This document shows positions 34,192 through 42,718 of a stretch of DNA of 64,000 nt, one piece after another. Origin of the DNA: Alkaliphilus pronyensis (GTDB lineage: Bacteria; Bacillota; Clostridia; Peptostreptococcales; Natronincolaceae); NCBI RefSeq assembly GCF_009017275.1, contig NZ_WBZC01000010.1, forward strand, positions 62,001-126,000, read 5' to 3'. Both the position numbers and the translations under genes were made by a program. The notes below the pieces were generated by a model that worked only from the letters and a program-made list of their open reading frames with translations, had not been told where the DNA came from and searched no databases. The stretch's first letter is position 1, and every line of letters begins with the position of its first letter.

Positions 34192-35196
34192 ATAAAATCC
34201 TATAGAATTTTCTTTTTAGACCACAGAACCTATTGTATTAATAGTCTAGGGGATTCCCTGTCGCAATTGGGACACAGCCTAGCCCTTCAATCCTCATGGT
34301 CACCAGAAGAGGTTGAAGCGGGTATTAGAATATTTAAGCCCAACATTTTAATTACTGTAGGCTACAACAGACCTCTTTTTAATAGATTTTCAAGGAAGGT
34401 ACATGAACTATGTTCAAAGTATAAATTATTTCACCTATATTGGGCAACTGAGGATATTATAAACCATTTTAGTTGGTCCCTTCCTTATGTAAAAGACTCT
34501 AAACCGGATTTAGTTTGGACTATTCATAAAGATTGTATAAAAAAATATGAGGCTTTAGGTATTCCTGCTTTATACTTTAATTTTGGGCTGAATCCCCGTA
34601 TTTTTCCTGCAAAAAAAAAGAATGAAGCTGAAACATTTGATATATCATTAGTTTGTGCTACACATTTATTTAAAGAGACCTATAGATTTCAGAGCTTTCA
34701 GGATTTACTATTTCCTTTGGTGAAGGCTGGGATTGATACGAATATATGGGGCTATGGGTGGAAAAAGGATTCAAAGCTTATTAAAGAGACCTTTGGTCAT
34801 ACCATACCAAAAAAATGGCTTAGGGGACACTTATTATATGGCGAAACAGCCTCTGTTTACAGAAAATCCAAAATTGTGCTTGGGGTTCAAAATTCTGAAG
34901 AACAGGTTACCCAACGAACATTTGAAATTTTAGGATCAGGGGGATTTATGATTGCCAGCAGAACAAAAGCCCTTAGTAGTATGTTTAAGGATAAGGTTGA
35001 AATTGTTTTATCTAGCTCACCGACAGAAACAGTAGAATTAGTGAATTATTATATTAATCGGCCAGACATTAGATATGAAATAGGCTGTAATGGACGTAAA
35101 AGGGTTTTAGAGGATTATACCTACCTCAGTAATTTAAAAAGGATTTGGCCAGACACAGAGCTACTAATAGAGAAAAAACTAATGGCATTAAGCTAA
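34192..35196 (+). CDS. CgeB-like glycosyltransferase with an ATA in the start position
   Basis: Protein of 334 residues resembling CgeB, a spore-maturation glycosyltransferase-like protein. The frame is open from just after a TGA at 34186, and GGGAGGG lies seven bases before an ATA codon at 34192; from there it reads KSYRIFFLDHRTYCINSLGD, as expected of the family start. Later landmarks are LYWATEDIINHF, a DxVWTIHKD turn, LNPRIFPA, and EQVTQRTFEILGSGGFMIAS, the nucleotide-sugar part. The nearest usual start (TTG 34267) would remove 25 conserved residues and has no ribosome-binding site. ATA may be a rare start or a mutated ATG. Confidence 0.75.
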   Translation: MKSYRIFFLDHRTYCINSLGDSLSQLGHSLALQSSWSPEEVEAGIRIFKPNILITVGYNRPLFNRFSRKVHELCSKYKLFHLYWATEDIINHFSWSLPYVKDSKPDLVWTIHKDCIKKYEALGIPALYFNFGLNPRIFPAKKKNEAETFDISLVCATHLFKETYRFQSFQDLLFPLVKAGIDTNIWGYGWKKDSKLIKETFGHTIPKKWLRGHLLYGETASVYRKSKIVLGVQNSEEQVTQRTFEILGSGGFMIASRTKALSSMFKDKVEIVLSSSPTETVELVNYYINRPDIRYEIGCNGRKRVLEDYTYLSNLKRIWPDTELLIEKKLMALS

Positions 35197-35209
35197 AGGG
35201 GGATATTTA

Positions 35210-36156
35210 ATGGTAGGAAATGTATTAGTTACTGGTGGTGCAGGCTTTATTGGTTCACAGCTATTAAAAAGAATTATCCCCATCAGTAGTAATATTTATA
35301 TAATTGATGATTTATCTACAGGAAAAAGGGAGGCAATACCTAAATCACCCAAAATTACCTTTATAGAGGATACCATAACCAACAGTGTAGTACTTGAGAG
35401 GGTTATGCCGAAGGTGGAGTATGTCTTCCATTTAGCCTGTTCCAATATAATGAAGTCTATATCAGACTTTGATTTAGACTTTGAAACTAATCTATATGGA
35501 GGATTTCAGCTATTAAAGGCTGCCAGCAAATATTGTACTAATCTAAAGAGATTTGTATACGCTTCATCGACTTCTATATATGGAGCTGCAGATTACTATC
35601 CTACAGGAGAAGATTACTATAATATTTGTCTTCCTTACTCAGCAAGTAAATTTTCAGCTGAGCATTATTGTAAGGTTTATAATCACATGTATAAAATGCC
35701 TGTTTCTATTTTAAGGCTATCAAATGTTTATGGACCAGGTCAAACAACCTTAAATCCATACTGTGGAGTGGTGGCAAAATTTTTTGAAGCAATTTATAAC
35801 AATGAACCACTAATTATTTATGGTGATGGACGACAAACAAGAGATTTTACATTTATAGAAGATGCAATATCGGCATTTGTTATAGCAGCCATAAGAAAAG
35901 AAGCAATAGGGAATGTATACAATGTGGGTACTGGAATAGAGACATCAATTAATCAGCTGGCAAAGGAGATTATGGATGTTACAAAAAGTAATGATGCTCC
36001 AATTATTTATAAGAGTAAAGACCAATAGATGTGGTGGAAAGAAGAAATATTAATTCATCTAAAATTATCAAGGATTTACAATGGAATATTAAAAACTCTT
36101 TAAGGGATGGTTTGTTTAAGACTTTACAATGGTTTAAGGAGGAAAAAAGTAAATGA
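35210..36156 (+). pseudogene. NAD-dependent sugar epimerase/dehydratase with a one-base deletion near its end
   Basis: Extended short-chain dehydrogenase. LVTGGAGFIGSQLL at the N terminus binds NAD; YASSTSIYGAADYYPT and PYSASKFSAEHY hold the Ser and the Tyr-x-x-x-Lys pair; RQTRDFTFIEDAI is the nucleotide-sugar region. The family includes UDP-glucose 4-epimerases. The frame stops at 36028. Adding one A in the AAA run at 36017-36019 continues it as RPIDVVERRNINSSKIIKDL, ending in TGA 36154-36156, which overlaps the next start as ATGA. That restored overlap is good evidence for a single lost base. Active-site residues remain in the truncated form. Confidence 0.85.
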
Positions 36157-37139
36157 GGGTGTTTCATGGGATAATTGAAATAGCAGGACAAATGGGGATT
36201 TTATGTGGTGCATTAAAGAGAAAAGGACATATAGCAGTTGGATATAATACCTTTCAATCATATTTAGATTACAAGGAGCATTTGATAAATACTGATGCAT
36301 TTGAAATAAGAAAAATGCTTAAGCAAATTGTAAACTTTTTTGATATATTTCATTTTCACTATGGTGCAACTATAATGCCTAATTTTGAAGACCTGGAAAT
36401 TATAAAAAATAAAAAGAAGAAAATTATAATGCATCATTGGGGAAATGAGATTAGATTCCATGATTTAGCCATGCTTAATAATCCTTATGTTTACACTGGA
36501 GACTCCCCACCAAATAATGATATACATCAAAAGCTTTTATCAATTACAAAGTATATTGATGAGGCAATAGTCCAAGACTACGAGGTTCTGCCCCATGTAG
36601 CAAATTATTATAAAAAGGTTCATATTATGCCTATAGCAATAGATATCCGTAAATTTAAACCACATTATCCCAGTAGGGAAACTAAAAAACCCCTTATACT
36701 TCATGCTCCAACTAATCCAGATTTTAAAGGTACAGCCTATATAGAAAAGGCCATTGAAGAGCTGCGACACACCCATTTATTTGACTATAAACGTATAGAA
36801 AAGATGAGCAATGCCCATGTGGTTGAAATGTACAAAGAGGCAGATATTATTGTGGATCAAGTATGCTGTGGTTCCTATGGATTATTAAGTGTTGAATCAA
36901 TGGCATTAGGTAAGCCAGTAATTGTATATATAAGGGAGGATTTAAAGGATAGTTTTCCTTCAGGGCTACCTGTGGTTAATGGTAACCCTGATAATATTAA
37001 ACAGGCAATTAAAGATTTGATAGAAAGCCCTGAAAGACGCCATGAGTTAGGGGTAAAGGGAAGAGAGTTTGCAAAAAAATATCACTCAAGTAATGTTGTT
37101 GTAGAGAGACTATTAAATATATATTCTAAGCTTTCTTAA
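36153..37139 (+). CDS. Glycosyltransferase (GT4-like)
   Basis: Protein of 328 residues. The first half is an acceptor-binding fold with FDIFHFHYGATIM and KKIIMHHWGNEIR. The second half is a GT-B donor domain with LILHAPTNPDFKGTAYIEKA and ADIIVDQVCCGSYGLLSVES, then MALGKPVI, the E-x7-E type sugar-nucleotide site. It probably adds a sugar to a surface glycan. GGAGG lies upstream of the ATG, which overlaps the restored end of the epimerase gene. It is part of the plus-strand operon from the ATP-grasp gene onward. Confidence 0.8.
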   Translation: MRVFHGIIEIAGQMGILCGALKRKGHIAVGYNTFQSYLDYKEHLINTDAFEIRKMLKQIVNFFDIFHFHYGATIMPNFEDLEIIKNKKKKIIMHHWGNEIRFHDLAMLNNPYVYTGDSPPNNDIHQKLLSITKYIDEAIVQDYEVLPHVANYYKKVHIMPIAIDIRKFKPHYPSRETKKPLILHAPTNPDFKGTAYIEKAIEELRHTHLFDYKRIEKMSNAHVVEMYKEADIIVDQVCCGSYGLLSVESMALGKPVIVYIREDLKDSFPSGLPVVNGNPDNIKQAIKDLIESPERRHELGVKGREFAKKYHSSNVVVERLLNIYSKLS

Positions 37140-37155
37140 AGGGGGGGGAGTATAG

Positions 37156-37572
37156 TTGACTTCACTAGAAAAAAAGATGTTCTTCATACCAAAAAACTTG
37201 GCTGTAAGAAAAGATAGGTTATACATTTCATTTAATCTATCGGTTATACCTAAGGATATGAAGGTTTTATCAATTCAACTACACATACCATTTCATAATA
37301 AAAAGAAACCTAAGAAAACCTATATTAAGGAATTAACCTCAGATTGGAGCCCTAAAAAAATAAGAGATGGTATTAATCCAAATAAATCTAAAGTGTTAAT
37401 AGGCCTTCAGCAACAATTAAAGGAAAATGAATTGATTATAGACACTACATTGTTTAAAGATAAATGGAGACTAAGTAATAAAAATAATTATGGTATATAT
37501 GTTAGGATAACAAATGATAATCTAAGCTATTTAATTAATAATCCACCATATTTAGTTATAGATACAATTTAA
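37156..37572 (+). CDS. Hypothetical protein at the end of the polysaccharide operon
   Basis: Protein of 138 residues starting at TTG with GGGGGGGAG upstream. It has no signal or membrane segment. Alternating strands (RLYISFNLSVIPKDMKVLSI; ELIIDTTLFKDKWRLSNKN; NPPYLVIDTI) suggest an all-beta domain, somewhat like the DNRLRE domains found in repeat surface proteins, but this is a loose resemblance. It follows the glycosyltransferase by 16 bases and is followed by a strong terminator, so it is the last gene of the operon. A spore-surface structural role is possible. Confidence 0.6.
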   Translation: MTSLEKKMFFIPKNLAVRKDRLYISFNLSVIPKDMKVLSIQLHIPFHNKKKPKKTYIKELTSDWSPKKIRDGINPNKSKVLIGLQQQLKENELIIDTTLFKDKWRLSNKNNYGIYVRITNDNLSYLINNPPYLVIDTI

Positions 37573-37580
37573 TTAGAAAA

Positions 37581-37611
37581 AAGCAACTCAAGTATAGAGT
37601 TGCTTTTTTTG
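37581..37611. terminator. Hairpin terminator between convergent polysaccharide operons
   Basis: AAGCAACTC (37581-37589) pairs with GAGTTGCTT (37597-37605) and is followed by T7. The opposite flank is A-rich, so it can serve both strands. Confidence 0.85.
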
Positions 37612-38919
37612 CTACAATAAAATTACCTTGTTTTCTTTATCCTCTAATCCTTTAGTAGCATTTCGTGTATCAATAATTAAATTAGCTGTTTTTATAAGCC
37701 ACGAATAATCAATTATTGAATGATCTGTAGTAATTAAAACTACATCGGCAGCCTTAATAGCCTCATCGTTTAGGGATATGGAGCTAAAACTATGGGAGCC
37801 TATCTCTATTTTATTAATATAAGGATCATAGTAGCTTAATTTTATACCATCCTTCAATAGCAGTTCAGCTATACTTATGGCAGGTGATTCTCTATAGTCA
37901 CCAGTATCCTTCTTATAGGCCATTCCAATAATCAATACCTTAGAGGCTGTAGGAGTTATACCAATTTTGTTTAAGGCCCTAAGCACCTTTTCTCTAACAA
38001 ACTCAGGCATTTTTCTATTTACCTCTCCTGCTAAGGAAATAAACTTTGTCATAAAATTGTATTCTCTTGCTTTAAATTCTAAATAATGGGGGTCAATAGG
38101 TATACAGTGACCTCCTACTCCTGGACCTGGGTAAAACTCCATAATTCCAAATGGCTTTGTAAAAGCAGCCTCCAATACCTCCCATACATTTATCATCATT
38201 TTATCACATAAAACAGCTAATTCATTCACCAAAGCAATATTGATGGCCCTAAAGGTATTTTCGTGTACCTTTGACAGCTCCGCTGCCTTTACAGATGAGA
38301 CACCTACTATATTGTTAATAATCTGGCTGTAGAATATTTTACCTACTTCAAGAGAAGCAGCACCTATACCACCTATTACCTTGCTAATATTTTTAGTGGA
38401 GTAGTTTAGATTTCCAGGGTCAATTCTTTCTGGTGAATGACATAGAAGAAAATCTTCTTCTACTTTTAAACCAGAGGCTTCCAGCAATGGAAGCACTACC
38501 TCTTCAGTTGTACCAGGGTATATGGTGGATTCAATACTAATTAGCTGACCAACCCTAATATTTTTAGCAATTTCCTTAGTTACATCCTCCACATTTACAA
38601 GATCAGGAGTCAAATTTTTGGTTAAGCCTGTAGGAACACATATGATGATAATATCAGCAGTCTTCAAAAGCCTATAGTCCTTTGTTGCCTTAATTCTATC
38701 GGTTTTTACTAATTCCTTAAATTCTTCTTTTATAGCATCAATTATAATACAGTTACCACTATGAATCTCCCTTAGACGGTCTTCATTATGGTCTATACCT
38801 ATAACATTAAATCCAGCCTTAGCAGCCTCATAGGCTAGAGGTAATCCAACATATCCTAAACCAATAATAGCGATAGATGCATCCCTATTAAGGATTTTAT
38901 TCTTTAATAAATCTTTCAT
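37612..38919 (-). CDS. wbpA: UDP-N-acetylglucosamine 6-dehydrogenase (WbpA type)
   Basis: Nucleotide-sugar dehydrogenase of 435 residues, oxidising the C6 hydroxyl of UDP-GlcNAc to a carboxylate with two NAD+. IAIIGLGYVGLPLAYEAAKA binds NAD; ESTIYPGTTEE, HSPERIDPGN, AELSKVHENTFRAINIAL and GPGVGGHCIPIDP (catalytic Cys near residue 270) are the family signatures. UDP-ManNAc dehydrogenases are similar; the neighbouring wbpB and wbpE types favour UDP-GlcNAc. It is the second gene of the minus-strand pair with wbpE, 34 bases downstream of it, and stops at TAG. Confidence 0.85.
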   Translation of the reverse strand: MKDLLKNKILNRDASIAIIGLGYVGLPLAYEAAKAGFNVIGIDHNEDRLREIHSGNCIIIDAIKEEFKELVKTDRIKATKDYRLLKTADIIIICVPTGLTKNLTPDLVNVEDVTKEIAKNIRVGQLISIESTIYPGTTEEVVLPLLEASGLKVEEDFLLCHSPERIDPGNLNYSTKNISKVIGGIGAASLEVGKIFYSQIINNIVGVSSVKAAELSKVHENTFRAINIALVNELAVLCDKMMINVWEVLEAAFTKPFGIMEFYPGPGVGGHCIPIDPHYLEFKAREYNFMTKFISLAGEVNRKMPEFVREKVLRALNKIGITPTASKVLIIGMAYKKDTGDYRESPAISIAELLLKDGIKLSYYDPYINKIEIGSHSFSSISLNDEAIKAADVVLITTDHSIIDYSWLIKTANLIIDTRNATKGLEDKENKVILL

Positions 38920-38953
38920 TTTACTTCACCTCATTTTTTGTCTATATAATGTT

Positions 38954-40105
38954 TCATTGGGCATAAAAGCTTATAATACTATTAGCAACTCTAATAGCCT
39001 CATCCTCAGTTAATTCAGGAAACATGGGCAATGAAAGAACTTCATTACAAGCCCTTTCTGTTACTGGAAAATCACACAATTTATAATTAAGCTGAATATA
39101 AGCCCTTTGTAAATGAACTGGCTTTGGATAATAAATTGTTGACCCAATACCAGCCTGCTCCAAATAGCTTTTTAGCTTATTTCTATCCATAGCTTGAATT
39201 GTATACTGATGATAAACATGATATGCATTCTCTGGCTCTATGGGAAGTTGAATTGGAAGCTTCCCATCAATTATTCTTGGGTATAGCAACTCATTGTATA
39301 GTTTGGCAATATTTCTTCTTTTAACTGTCCACTGATTAAGATATTTCAATTTCACATTTAGAATAGAAGCTTGAAGCTCGTCTAACCTACTATTAAAGCC
39401 TAATATATCATGATAATACTTAATTTTAGCACCATTTGATCTTAGTAGGAGTAATTTTTCGGCTATTTTACTGTCATTAGTAACAATCATTCCACCGTCA
39501 CCAAAGGCCCCTAGGTTTTTTGTTGGGTAAAAGCTAAAGCAACCAGTATCTCCGAAGGAACCTATGCTTTTATCTTGATATTTACTACCGATAGCTTGTG
39601 CCGAGTCTTCAATAATTTTAAGCTTATACTTTTTAGCTATAGAAACAATTGAATCCATTTTACAGGGACATCCATACAAATGAACAGGCATTATAGCCTT
39701 AGTTTTTGACGTGATTTTTTCTTCAATTAATTCAGGGTTTATATTCCATGTTTTAGTGTCTATATCAACAAAAACTGGCTTAGCTCCAGCTCTAGTAATA
39801 GAGTTAGCAGTAGCAATAAAGGTAAAGGGGGTTGTAATTACCTCATCACCTGGAGCTATACCACAGCCTATTAAAGACAAATATAAAGCATCACTGCCAC
39901 TGGCGACACCTATACCATAGTCAACTTGGCATAGCTTACTAATACTGCACTCAAACTCTTTAACATTTTTATCTAAAATAAATGAACCATTACTTAATAC
40001 CTTACAATAGCAATCAGTTAATTGATTTTGCAATAATCTAATTTGACCAGTGAGATCGAAGCTTGGGATAAACTTGTTTGTTATATCTTTATTCAAATTC
40101 CTCAT
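38954..40105 (-). CDS. wbpE: DegT/DnrJ/EryC1 aminotransferase (WbpE/WlbC type)
   Basis: PLP-dependent sugar aminotransferase of 383 residues. GVASGSDALYLSLI, PGDEVITTPFTFIATANSI, EDSAQAIGSKY and the PLP lysine in FYPTKNLGAFGDGG at about residue 193 place it in the DegT family. In this cluster the likely reaction is glutamate-dependent amination at C3 of UDP-3-keto-GlcNAcA. It is the first gene of the minus-strand unit. The 110-base gap upstream (40106-40221) is A+T-rich and should hold its promoter; a CATATAATG at 40127-40135 on the minus strand resembles a sigma-K -10, but the -35 is weak. Confidence 0.83.
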   Translation of the reverse strand: MRNLNKDITNKFIPSFDLTGQIRLLQNQLTDCYCKVLSNGSFILDKNVKEFECSISKLCQVDYGIGVASGSDALYLSLIGCGIAPGDEVITTPFTFIATANSITRAGAKPVFVDIDTKTWNINPELIEEKITSKTKAIMPVHLYGCPCKMDSIVSIAKKYKLKIIEDSAQAIGSKYQDKSIGSFGDTGCFSFYPTKNLGAFGDGGMIVTNDSKIAEKLLLLRSNGAKIKYYHDILGFNSRLDELQASILNVKLKYLNQWTVKRRNIAKLYNELLYPRIIDGKLPIQLPIEPENAYHVYHQYTIQAMDRNKLKSYLEQAGIGSTIYYPKPVHLQRAYIQLNYKLCDFPVTERACNEVLSLPMFPELTEDEAIRVANSIISFYAQ

Positions 40106-40221
40106 TCCTCTCTACTAATCTCATAACATTATATGAGTGCGTAAAAAAATTGATACAGAATGAAGAAGCCATAGAAACAATGAAGAATATTGTAACTATA
40201 TGAAATACATTAGCGATTAAA

Positions 40222-40246
40222 GAAAAAAACAAGGAATTTACCTTGT
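40222..40246 (-). terminator. Terminator after the intact YheC/YheD-type gene
   Basis: On the minus strand ACAAGG and CCTTGT (40229-40234 and 40241-40246) flank a six-base loop, followed by seven T. It separates this gene from wbpE. Confidence 0.75.
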
Positions 40247-40247
40247 T

Positions 40248-41369
40248 TTACGTCTTTTTATTGTATAAATACTGTGCATAATCTAATAAATTAATATAGG
40301 ACTGATTAACTGTTTTTTCATCGTATGCCTTATGAAAAGACACCTTTAATGATCGGGAATTACACTCAATAAACCAAAGCTTACCATCCTTATCTATACC
40401 TATATCTATACCAATCTCTCCACTAGGCCCATAATACTTTTCTAAATACTGGTATGTCAATTTTAAAAAGGCTTCGATTCTATTTTTCAATAGTATAGTA
40501 TAATCACTTGAGTAATTCATTTTATTTTTGAAAAAATCCTCAAAGGTCAAGGACTTCGAATGGGTGGTAATTAGAGCGTTAAATCTACCTATACGTACTG
40601 GAATTGCAGCAACGGTGATTTCTCCATCTCCATTTTTTTGAACCTCGGCTCTTAGGTCTACAATCCTATTGTCTATAGTAATTAAATCTATGGACTCTTG
40701 AACTATAAACATCTTGTTTTTAAAAAATTTTAATACAATACTAATTAATTGCTTAAAATTGTCTGCATTATATATAGAGAGATTATTCTTATAGTGACTA
40801 CATTGATACCTATTATTAGGTAGCTTTACAACACGCATTACCAGCTTGCCTCTTCCGCTAGAACAGGCCTTTAAATATACCTTATTTTTGAGCTTAAGGA
40901 TGTTTTGTAAATCAGCAGGAGATTTGTAAATAATGGTTTTTGGTAGGTATTCGGCAAAAGCCTCCTCCTTTGATAAATGAGTATAAACCTCCCACTTATT
41001 AAATTTATTAAGATAGTTTAAAGGTTTAATGTGACTATTCTTTAGCTGCTCCTCGAACATACTTGAAGTTTTTTCATCTTTAGGAGGGCTAGTTCTTTTG
41101 TAGAATATATCTGGAAATGGAAAAATTCTTTCTTGCCAGATTTCTTTTTCTTGATTAAAAAAAATACCATTTATATTCTTATTTACAAGATTTATCCCAT
41201 TTATTGAAAAAAAATACAGTGTTAAGTCTATTGTACTATTGGCTTTCTTTAATTCCTCTATATCAGATGTTTCCTTTTGTCTTGTTAGATTTTTAATAAT
41301 ACTATTACCAACTAATACACCTACAATTGGCCTAGATTTAAAGCTTAGGCATACATTTTCCTTAGCCAA
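40248..41369 (-). CDS. YheC/YheD-type ATP-grasp coat-associated protein, intact
   Basis: Protein of 373 residues. The N-terminal domain contains RPIVGVLVGNSII, and FPDIFYKRTSPP near 100; the ATP-grasp core has LNKFNKWEVYTHLSKEEAF, KVYLKACSSGRGKLVMRVV (ATP loop), DLRAEVQKNGDGE, and GPSGEIGIDIGIDKDGKLWF followed by IECNSRS (metal ligands). This is the undamaged member of three in the island and the reference for the others. Bacillus homologues are endospore-coat-associated, with no proven reaction; ATP-grasp enzymes ligate carboxylates to amines or thiols. A CATAATATC at 41424-41432 on the minus strand, with CAAA 16 bases upstream, could be a sigma-K-type promoter. Confidence 0.8.
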   Translation of the reverse strand: MAKENVCLSFKSRPIVGVLVGNSIIKNLTRQKETSDIEELKKANSTIDLTLYFFSINGINLVNKNINGIFFNQEKEIWQERIFPFPDIFYKRTSPPKDEKTSSMFEEQLKNSHIKPLNYLNKFNKWEVYTHLSKEEAFAEYLPKTIIYKSPADLQNILKLKNKVYLKACSSGRGKLVMRVVKLPNNRYQCSHYKNNLSIYNADNFKQLISIVLKFFKNKMFIVQESIDLITIDNRIVDLRAEVQKNGDGEITVAAIPVRIGRFNALITTHSKSLTFEDFFKNKMNYSSDYTILLKNRIEAFLKLTYQYLEKYYGPSGEIGIDIGIDKDGKLWFIECNSRSLKVSFHKAYDEKTVNQSYINLLDYAQYLYNKKT

Positions 41370-41475
41370 CTTTTCTCCTCCTAATTAGTTTTTGGAAGCA
41401 AACAACGATGTATACTTTTCAATGATATTATGTTAAAGAATTTTACATTTTGTTACAATAAGATTTTTCTATATA

Positions 41476-42588
41476 CTATGTACTAGATTCATACAGATAA
41501 ATTGCATACTTAATTAAGTTATAATAAAACTTATAAATATAAGCAGCACCGTAAACCCTATCAAAGGATACCTTAGCAGAAAAGGCGTTACACTCAATAA
41601 ACCAAAGCTTACCACTATTATCTATCCCAATATCTATAGCTAGTTCACCTGTTGTTCCATAGCTTAATTCTACAGAGCTGTATAGCTTCTTAAGTAGGTC
41701 AGCTATATTAGCTTTAATTTCTATAATTTTATTATTACTATATCCTAAAAGCCTACCAAAAGCATAATCAATGCTATAGCAGTATGCATGGGTAGTAATA
41801 GGAGAGTTTTTATTACTAACACGAGCCATCATACCATTAATTATGATTTCACCATTGCCATCTCTTTGTAGCTCTCCTCTAACATCAATAACACTATCCT
41901 TTACACCTATTAGGTTAATAGAATTTTGAATAATAAAAGCCTCATTGTTGAAAAAAGCTAAAAGCTTATATATTAGGGTGTCAAAATCATCGACTCTATT
42001 AATGAAGAGCCTATTTGCAAAATATTTATATTGGTAAGAAAAATCAAGCCTTTCAACAGCTACAACACCTCTACCACCTCCACTTTGACATTTCTTTAGG
42101 TATATTTTTTTATGCTTATGAAGTATCCTTTTAATAGTATCGGGATTATCATATAAAACAGTAAAAGGAATATGGGTTCTTAAATCCTAGTACTTAATCA
42201 AATCATTATATAACTGCCATTTATCAAAGCTATTTATATAATTTAATGATTTTATACCGAGCTTTTTAATCACTTTTAAGAACACATCTGTTTTGTATGA
42301 TTTTTTAGAGGGAAAAAGCTTGTATATAATATCAGGTAGTGGGAAATCTTTTTCTAACCAGGTTTTTGAATCATCATCATAATAAATACCTAATACGTAA
42401 CCCTTATCTATTGTTATATCCGTCATGGCAAAAAAATACATTAACAGATTAAAGCTTTCATTAGCCTTTATTAAAGGTATATGCTTATGAAGTGGTTTTT
42501 GCTTTTTAATTAATCTACTTTTATGGTTTTCTTTAATTAATAAACCAATAATAGGTCTTTTAAAGAAAGCCTTATTGCTAATCTGCAT
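41476..42588 (-). pseudogene. YheC/YheD-type ATP-grasp gene interrupted by one in-frame TAG
   Basis: ATG 42588 with AGGAGGTG upstream starts MQISNKAFFKRPIIGLLIKE. The frame runs to TAG at 42187-42189, and then continues open in the same frame, without any other stop, to the end at 41476. The second part reads DLRTHIPFTVLYDNPDTIKR, IYLKKCQSGGGRGVVAVERL and GELAIDIGIDNSGKLWF, with IECNAFS. Aligned to the intact paralogue at 40248-41369 the two match residue by residue, and the amber codon sits at a Glu of the paralogue. The full product would be about 370 residues. One substitution is enough to explain it. Confidence 0.85.
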
Positions 42589-42651
42589 ATTAAAACACCT
42601 CCTAATTAACATTAATAAAGGCAAGACCATAAAGGACTTACCTAAAGTTTG

Positions 42652-42702
42652 GCTCACTTATTTTCCGCTTAAGAAGCGTGAGGGTTAGTAACACTACTAA
42701 AT
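42652..42702 (+). repeat. Dispersed hairpin repeat, degenerate copy D
   Basis: CACTTATTTTCCGCTTAAGA and then AGCGTGAGGGTTAGTAACAC match the right-hand half of the repeat at 49561-49684 with several changes; the outer GGCGGC arm is gone. It lies in the leader of the interrupted ATP-grasp gene. Confidence 0.65.
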
Positions 42703-42718
42703 TAAAAATTGGTAACTA

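Noticed and set aside
32424-42189. Pyrrolysine insertion at the two in-frame TAG codons.
   Set aside because: Neither gene belongs to a family known to use pyrrolysine, several normal genes here stop at TAG, and no pyl gene is in the window; nonsense mutation is simpler.
40248-42588. D-alanine-D-alanine ligase or glutathione synthetase for the ATP-grasp genes.
   Set aside because: The N-terminal domain and the spacing of motifs are those of the YheC/YheD coat-associated group; Ddl-specific motifs are absent.
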